Of a stretch of 64,000 nt of DNA, positions 59,527 through 64,000 are shown one piece after another. Under the pieces are notes generated by a model. It saw nothing but the letters and a program-made list of their open reading frames with translations, searched no databases and had not been told where the DNA came from. Each line of letters begins with the position of its first letter. Position 1 is the first letter of the stretch. The position numbers and the translations under genes were made by a program. This DNA is from Mycobacterium sp. ACS4331 (GTDB taxonomy: Bacteria; Actinomycetota; Actinomycetes; Mycobacteriales; Mycobacteriaceae): contig NZ_LZHW01000007.1 of the NCBI RefSeq assembly GCF_001667265.1, positions 62,001 through 126,000 of the forward strand, read 5' to 3'.

Positions 59527-60450
59527 ATGGCATTGCATCGGCTCGGACGTCTCACCATCGGAGTGCCCAACGTCGCCGAAACCGCGGCCTACTACCAGGA
59601 GTTCGGTCTGACTCCGCTGGGGGACAACAGTTTCGCCACAACCGATGGAGGTGAGCAGCTTCGCCTCATGCATGCACCGCGTCGTCAGGTTGTCGAGATC
59701 ACCATCGGCGCAGCGGACCGGGACGACATCGGACGGATCAGTCGTCAACTGCAGAGCCTGGGCGTCGACTGCACGGTGACGGGCGACCGGATCGAGGCTC
59801 GTGAGCCCATTGCCGGCTTCACCGCCGTCGTCGAGGTCATGCCGACGCTGGATCAGGACCCAGTGCCGCCGACGCCGTACAACGGCCCGGGACGGATCGA
59901 CCGCGGAAGTGGCCGGGCGCCGGGCATTCTGAGGGAGGGGCCCGTCAAGCCCCGCAAGCTCGGTCACTTCGTGATCGGCTCCACCGACCAGGAGGCCACC
60001 CAGAGGTTCTTCACCGACGGTCTCGGCCTCAAGATCAGTGACGTCATCCCGTCGGTCGCCGCCTTCATGCGGTGCTCCACCGACCACCACAACATCCTGG
60101 TGCAGCAGGCGCCGGTCAACTTCCTGCACCACACCTCGTGGCAACTCGACGACATCGACGAGATCGGCCGGGGTGCGATGTCGATGCTGGAGAAGGACCC
60201 AGCGCGTCACGTCTGGGGTCTGGGTCGGCACCACGTGGGTTCGAACTTCTTCTGGTACCTGCGGGATCCGGCGGGGAACTTCTCCGAGTACTACTCGGAT
60301 CTCGACTGCATCGTCGACGACGCGCTGTGGGAGCCCGGCGTATGGGACGGCGCCCAGAGCCTGTTCAACTGGGGGCCACCGCCACCGCCGTCTTTCGTCA
60401 TGCCCGAGGATCTGGCCGCACACATGACTGGATCGCACAGTGGCGCCTGA
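59527..60450 (+). CDS. Extradiol ring-cleavage dioxygenase (VOC superfamily)
   Basis: A 307-aa two-domain vicinal-oxygen-chelate protein. N-terminal module: RLTIGVPNVAETAAYYQEFG. C-terminal module: KLGHFVIGSTDQEATQRFF, with metal ligand His in GHFVIG, His in NFLHHTSWQL and Glu in NFSEYYSDLD, as in type I extradiol dioxygenases. It would open the catechol ring next to the hydroxyl groups. AGGAG precedes the ATG. The gene overlaps the CoA-ligase start by 11 bases. Confidence 0.88.
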   Translation: MALHRLGRLTIGVPNVAETAAYYQEFGLTPLGDNSFATTDGGEQLRLMHAPRRQVVEITIGAADRDDIGRISRQLQSLGVDCTVTGDRIEAREPIAGFTAVVEVMPTLDQDPVPPTPYNGPGRIDRGSGRAPGILREGPVKPRKLGHFVIGSTDQEATQRFFTDGLGLKISDVIPSVAAFMRCSTDHHNILVQQAPVNFLHHTSWQLDDIDEIGRGAMSMLEKDPARHVWGLGRHHVGSNFFWYLRDPAGNFSEYYSDLDCIVDDALWEPGVWDGAQSLFNWGPPPPPSFVMPEDLAAHMTGSHSGA

Positions 60451-62398
60451 TGCGTCGCAGCCGCTGTGGACGCCTTCGGCGGAGCTGGTCCGCGACTGCG
60501 AGCTGACCCGCTATCTGTCCTGGTTGGCCACCGAGCGGGGGTGGAAGTTCAGCGACTACCGGCAACTGTGGCAGTGGTCGACGACCGAACTGGACCAGTT
60601 CTGGCTGTCGGTGCGCGACTTCTTCGAACTCGACATCACCGACCCGGTCAGGGTGCTCGATGAGACGGCCGGGATGCCGAGAGTGACATGGTTCGACGGC
60701 GCCACCACGAACTACGCGGCCAACGCGCTCCAGCACTGCACAAATGACGTTGCGGTGAAGTCCCTGAACGAGAGTGGCGAACTGACCACGATGACCGGGA
60801 ACGAGTTGCGCCATGCCGTGGGCGCTCTTACGCACTGGTTTCGGGAGCAGGGCATCGTCGCCGGCGACCGCATCGTCGCCTACCTGCCCAACATCGCTCA
60901 GGCCGTGGTCAGCATGCTCGCCGCGGCGTCGGTCGGTGCGGTGTGGGCGGCATGCGCGCAGGAGTACTCAGCCGAAGGCGCGGCGGATCGCTTCGCTCAG
61001 CTCGAACCGAAGATCCTGATCACCACCGACGGCTACCATCACGGCGGCAAGCGCTTTGATCGTCGGCAGGCGGCTGAGGATCTCGCCCGGAAGCTGGAAT
61101 CCGTGCACACCGTGGTGTGGGTCGACAACCTGGGGCTTCTCGAATCGCCCACCGCAATCCGCTATGCCGACATCGTCGCCCAGGGCCGTGAGCCGGAGTT
61201 CACCCCCGTGGACTTCAATCACCCGCTGTGGGTGCTGTTCTCCTCGGGGACGACGGGTCGGCCCAAGGGGATCGTGCACAGCCATGGTGGAATCGCACTG
61301 GAGCACACCAAGTTCCTGGCGCTGCACGCCAACCTGACTCCTGGTTCGATGTTCCTGTGGCTGGCCACGCCCAGTTGGATGGTGTGGAACGTCCAGGTGT
61401 CGGGTCTGCTCTGCGGGGCGACGATCGCCACCTATGACGGAAGTCCCGCCTGGCCCGATGCAGGCCAACTCTGGCGCATCGCCGAGCGTTTAGAACTCGA
61501 TTTCCTCGGAACGAGCGCCGCCGGCCTGATCGCTGCGCAGAAGCTCGCGACCCCGCCCCGCGAGGTGGCACCCGGACTGCGCTTGACCTCGATAGGCAGC
61601 ACCGGCTCGCCGCTGCCGCCCAGCACAGCCGCCTGGGTGCAGGGGCACCTCCCCGACGTCTGGCTCGCTTCGGCGAGCGGGGGGACCGACATCTGTTCGG
61701 CGTTCGCGGGTGGTGTTCCCACCGAGCCCGTGTTCGCAGACCAGATTCAGGGACCGCTGCTGGGTGTGCGTCTGGAGGCGTGGGACGAACACGGGCAGCC
61801 CGTCGTCGGCCAGACCGCCGAAATGGTTGTCACACGCCCCATGCCGTCGATGCCGATCTGCTTCTGGCAGGACCCGCAGTACATCAAGTACATCGACGCA
61901 TATTTCGATCAGTTCCCCGGCGTCTGGCGGCACGGGGACTGGATCACCGTGACGGAAGGCGGAGGCATCGTGGTCCACGGGCGTTCCGACGCCACGATGA
62001 ACCGGCAGGGCGTCCGTATCGGCAGCGGTGAGATCTACGAAGTGGTCGAACATCTCGACGGTGTCCGCGACTGCCTCATCGTGGGTGTGGAACTGCCGGA
62101 CGGCGGCTACTGGATGCCGCTGTTCGCGGTCCCGGCGGACGCCGTCACAGACGAACACGAGTTCTCCCAGAGTATTCGGGCAGCGATCCGCGCCGGTGCC
62201 AGTCCCCGGCATGTGCCGGACGAGGTGATCCTGGTCAGCGCCCTGCCGCACACCCGCACCGGCAAGAAACTCGAGGTTCCCGTCAAACGAATCCTGCAGG
62301 GCGCCGCCCCTGCTTCGGTGGTCAGTCCACAGGCCGTCGACGATTTCGAGGCCCTCAGCCAGTTCGTGATGCTGCGACCGGCCCTGCGCAGCAGGTGA
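60440..62398 (+). CDS. Acetoacetyl-CoA synthetase
   Basis: A 652-aa ANL-superfamily ligase of the acetoacetate-CoA ligase type. N-terminal FDGATTNYAANALQ is the ACAS-type segment. The AMP-binding loop is LFSSGTTGRPKGIVHSHGG, then TPSWMVWNVQVSGLL, STGSPLPPSTAAWV, SASGGTDICSAFAGG and the hinge WRHGDWITVTEGGGIVVHGRSDATMNRQG split over conserved blocks. The C-terminal catalytic Lys lies in PHTRTGKKLEVPVKR. It activates acetoacetate or a similar beta-keto acid to the CoA ester, linking the FAH-type cleavage to central metabolism. GTG start. Confidence 0.9.
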   Translation: MAPDASQPLWTPSAELVRDCELTRYLSWLATERGWKFSDYRQLWQWSTTELDQFWLSVRDFFELDITDPVRVLDETAGMPRVTWFDGATTNYAANALQHCTNDVAVKSLNESGELTTMTGNELRHAVGALTHWFREQGIVAGDRIVAYLPNIAQAVVSMLAAASVGAVWAACAQEYSAEGAADRFAQLEPKILITTDGYHHGGKRFDRRQAAEDLARKLESVHTVVWVDNLGLLESPTAIRYADIVAQGREPEFTPVDFNHPLWVLFSSGTTGRPKGIVHSHGGIALEHTKFLALHANLTPGSMFLWLATPSWMVWNVQVSGLLCGATIATYDGSPAWPDAGQLWRIAERLELDFLGTSAAGLIAAQKLATPPREVAPGLRLTSIGSTGSPLPPSTAAWVQGHLPDVWLASASGGTDICSAFAGGVPTEPVFADQIQGPLLGVRLEAWDEHGQPVVGQTAEMVVTRPMPSMPICFWQDPQYIKYIDAYFDQFPGVWRHGDWITVTEGGGIVVHGRSDATMNRQGVRIGSGEIYEVVEHLDGVRDCLIVGVELPDGGYWMPLFAVPADAVTDEHEFSQSIRAAIRAGASPRHVPDEVILVSALPHTRTGKKLEVPVKRILQGAAPASVVSPQAVDDFEALSQFVMLRPALRSR

Positions 62399-62441
62399 TC
62401 TCGGCGCAGTGCCCGCCAACATTCACCGATAGGAGACCACA

Positions 62442-63299
62442 ATGATCGTCATCACCGGAGCCTCCGGACAGCTCGGGCGGCTCGTCATCGAAACCGTCCT
62501 GGAGAAGGGGTATGAGGCGGGCGACATCGTCGCGGCTGCGCGCACCCCGGAGAAGGCGGCCGATCTCGCCGATCGGGGAGTGCAGGTACGGTTCACGGAC
62601 TACGACGAACCAGACACGCTGGCCCGTGCATTCGACGGCGCCGACAAGGTGTTGCTGGTCTCCGGGAATGATCCGGTTCGGAGGGTTTCGCAGCACCGTG
62701 CGGTGGTTGATGCCGCTGCAGCGGCCGGCGTCGGCCTGCTGGTGTACACGAGCTTCCTGCATGCGGATTCAGCGCCGCTCGCGCTGGCTCCCGACCACAA
62801 GGTCACTGAGGAGTACATCCGCGACTCGTTGGTTCCCTTCAGCATCCTGCGCAATGGGCAGTACACCGAAAACGTGTTCCCCGCGGTACACCAGGCGCTG
62901 CAGGCGGGGGTGATCCTCGGTTCAGCACGCGATGGGCGCACCGCCTCGGCAGCTCGCGCGGACTACGCGGCCGCCGCTGCCGCTGTTCTGACCGGAGACG
63001 GCCATGAGAACACGGCCTACGAGCTCACCGGCGACACCGCGTGGAGCCGAGCCGAACTCGCTGCAATGGTGACCGAACTGTCTGGGAAGACGATCGTCTA
63101 CCAGGACCTGCCCTCCGACGAGTACGCGAAGATTCTGTGCGGAGCTGGGCTGCCGGAGCCGGTGGCCGACCTGTTCGCCCGGACGGACGTGGACATCGCC
63201 GACGGCTACTTTGCCGAGACGACGGGTGAGCTCTCCCGTCTGATCGGGCGTCCCACCACGACTCTGCGTGAGAGCCTGCTGGCGTCGGTCGGGAACTGA
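62442..63299 (+). CDS. NmrA/QorB-like NAD(P)H-binding quinone reductase
   Basis: A 285-aa atypical SDR: MIVITGASGQLGRLVIETVLEKG, then KVLLVSGNDPVRRVSQHRAVV, and VYTSFLHADSAPLALAPDHKVTEEYI. It resembles E. coli QorB (NAD(P)H:quinone oxidoreductase 2). It may reduce quinones formed by oxidation of catechols or hydroquinones in the pathway. AGGAG precedes the ATG. It is the last gene of the catabolic operon and converges with rnhA. Confidence 0.88.
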   Translation: MIVITGASGQLGRLVIETVLEKGYEAGDIVAAARTPEKAADLADRGVQVRFTDYDEPDTLARAFDGADKVLLVSGNDPVRRVSQHRAVVDAAAAAGVGLLVYTSFLHADSAPLALAPDHKVTEEYIRDSLVPFSILRNGQYTENVFPAVHQALQAGVILGSARDGRTASAARADYAAAAAAVLTGDGHENTAYELTGDTAWSRAELAAMVTELSGKTIVYQDLPSDEYAKILCGAGLPEPVADLFARTDVDIADGYFAETTGELSRLIGRPTTTLRESLLASVGN

Positions 63300-63306
63300 C
63301 TCTCTA

Positions 63307-63771
63307 TCAGTAGGAGACAGCCGACCCGCTGACCGCCTGCTCCAGCCCGCGGGTGGCCAGCTGGTCGGCCAGTTCGTTGTCGGCGATGCCTGCGTGGCCT
63401 TTGACCCAGAACCATTCGACTTGGTGCCTCGCGCAGGCCGCCTGCAGGCGCTGCCAGAGGTCGACGTTCTTCACCGGCTGCTTGGCGGCCGTCAGCCAGC
63501 CGTTGCGTTCCCAGCCGAACACCCACTTCGTGATGCCGTTGCGGACGTAGGTGCTGTCGGTGTGCAGATACACCAGCACCGGCCGGGTCAACGCTTCGAG
63601 CGCCATGATCGGCGCCATCAGTTCCATCCGGTTGTTGCTGGTGGCGCCGGGTTCGCCGCCGAACATCTCGCGCACGTGGTCGCGGTGCCGCAGCACCGCG
63701 CCCCAACCGCCGGGTCCGGGATTTGGTCGGCAGCCGCCATCGGTGTGGATGATGACGGGATCGGTGTCCAT
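63307..63771 (-). CDS. rnhA: Ribonuclease HI
   Basis: A 154-aa RNase HI that removes RNA from RNA-DNA hybrids. The four catalytic carboxylates are seen in [13 protein letters not shown] (Asp), [11 protein letters not shown] (Glu), [12 protein letters not shown] (Asp) and [15 protein letters not shown] (Asp). Length and order fit the E. coli-type single-domain enzyme. The ATG lies five bases from the neighbouring VOC stop, so the two genes are probably co-transcribed. Confidence 0.94.
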   Translation of the reverse strand: MDTDPVIIHTDGGCRPNPGPGGWGAVLRHRDHVREMFGGEPGATSNNRMELMAPIMALEALTRPVLVYLHTDSTYVRNGITKWVFGWERNGWLTAAKQPVKNVDLWQRLQAACARHQVEWFWVKGHAGIADNELADQLATRGLEQAVSGSAVSY

Positions 63772-63775
63772 GGAC

Positions 63776-64000
63776 TCAGAGAATAGGCGTCGAGATCATT
63801 GCCGTCGGTACCGACATTCCGAAGGCGCGGTGCTGCACCGTGGTGATCCTTCTCCCAGGCTGCACCGCGTCCTTGACCGGGGTTCTGTGCTCACCGAAGA
63901 ACTCGGCCGTCGCGTCGACGTCGTCGACGACGTAGGTGATGCCCCACAGCCGCGACGGCCCCTCTTCGGCCGTGTCCGGCGAGCCCACCATCTCCAGGAT
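63776..64000 (-). CDS. VOC/glyoxalase-like protein, 5' end outside the window
   Basis: The C-terminal 74 residues of a vicinal-oxygen-chelate fold protein, open to the window edge: [14 protein letters not shown] at the edge, then [19 protein letters not shown], a typical start of the second VOC module, and [11 protein letters not shown]. An ATG at 63991 lies inside conserved sequence and is not the start. The substrate cannot be inferred. It is probably transcribed together with rnhA. Confidence 0.75.
   Translation of the reverse strand: MLEMVGSPDTAEEGPSRLWGITYVVDDVDATAEFFGEHRTPVKDAVQPGRRITTVQHRAFGMSVPTAMISTPIL

Noticed and set aside
1..64000. CRISPR arrays, insertion sequences with transposases, and rRNA genes
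   Set aside because: No regularly spaced repeats, transposase motifs or rRNA sequences were seen anywhere in the window.

Overview
The window is chromosomal DNA of a rapidly growing mycobacterium (Mycolicibacterium type). It is GC-rich and gene-dense, with many ATGA/GTGA start-stop overlaps. It carries genus hallmarks: a complete yrbE-mce operon, the sigK-rskA locus in the same order as M. tuberculosis Rv0449c to Rv0444c, Ku plus a three-domain LigD, and an F420-type luciferase-like oxidoreductase. The species cannot be fixed from the sequence alone.

Layout. 1-3555: nagB (5' end outside the window) and nagA for amino-sugar catabolism, two small proteins, an HxlR-type regulator and a lipoprotein. 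3861-18785: an integrative element of the actinomycete AICE type, bounded by a perfect 47-bp direct repeat. The right copy lies inside an intact tRNA-Arg(CCT) gene (18740-18812). Its backbone is a 29-aa small ORF, two small proteins, an HUH Rep, a RecA-like ATPase, an FtsK/TraSA-type DNA translocase, an excisionase and a tyrosine integrase. Between the replication and transfer blocks lies lower-GC cargo (about 7.4-14.2 kb): an ImmA/IrrE-type metallopeptidase with a PIN-like protein, a BpsA-like NPPW methyltransferase-fold protein, two proteins sharing a KxGT...RK...WGxG N-terminal motif, and two membrane proteins. This cargo is the best candidate in the window for an undescribed defence or toxin-antitoxin-like system.

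18888-38631: core genes. The sigK operon (amine oxidase, DUF1365, ufaA1, DUF1295, sigK, rskA) has a SigK-like promoter. Next to it are a gamma-glutamylcyclotransferase/poly-gamma-glutamate-hydrolase fusion that seems to need an ATT start, mntH, an SDR, and a phosphotransferase. A type III polyketide synthase/methyltransferase/flavoprotein trio resembles the Streptomyces srsABC phenolic-lipid genes. The Ku and LigD end-joining genes follow.

38653-48839: a divergent epimerase/MarR pair, an SDR pseudogene and an eight-gene yrbE2-mce6 import operon. 48869-63299: an AraC regulator behind a probable leaderless small ORF, then a catabolic cluster: P450, ferredoxin-type reductase, alcohol dehydrogenase, a Baeyer-Villiger monooxygenase fused to an esterase, an aromatic-ring flavin hydroxylase, an extradiol (VOC) dioxygenase, an FAH-family hydrolase, acetoacetyl-CoA synthetase and a QorB-like reductase. 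In order these could take an alkyl-substituted aromatic or alicyclic compound through alcohol, ketone, ester, phenol and catechol to ring cleavage and central metabolism, with the Mce system as a possible importer. The window ends with rnhA and a VOC gene running off the edge.
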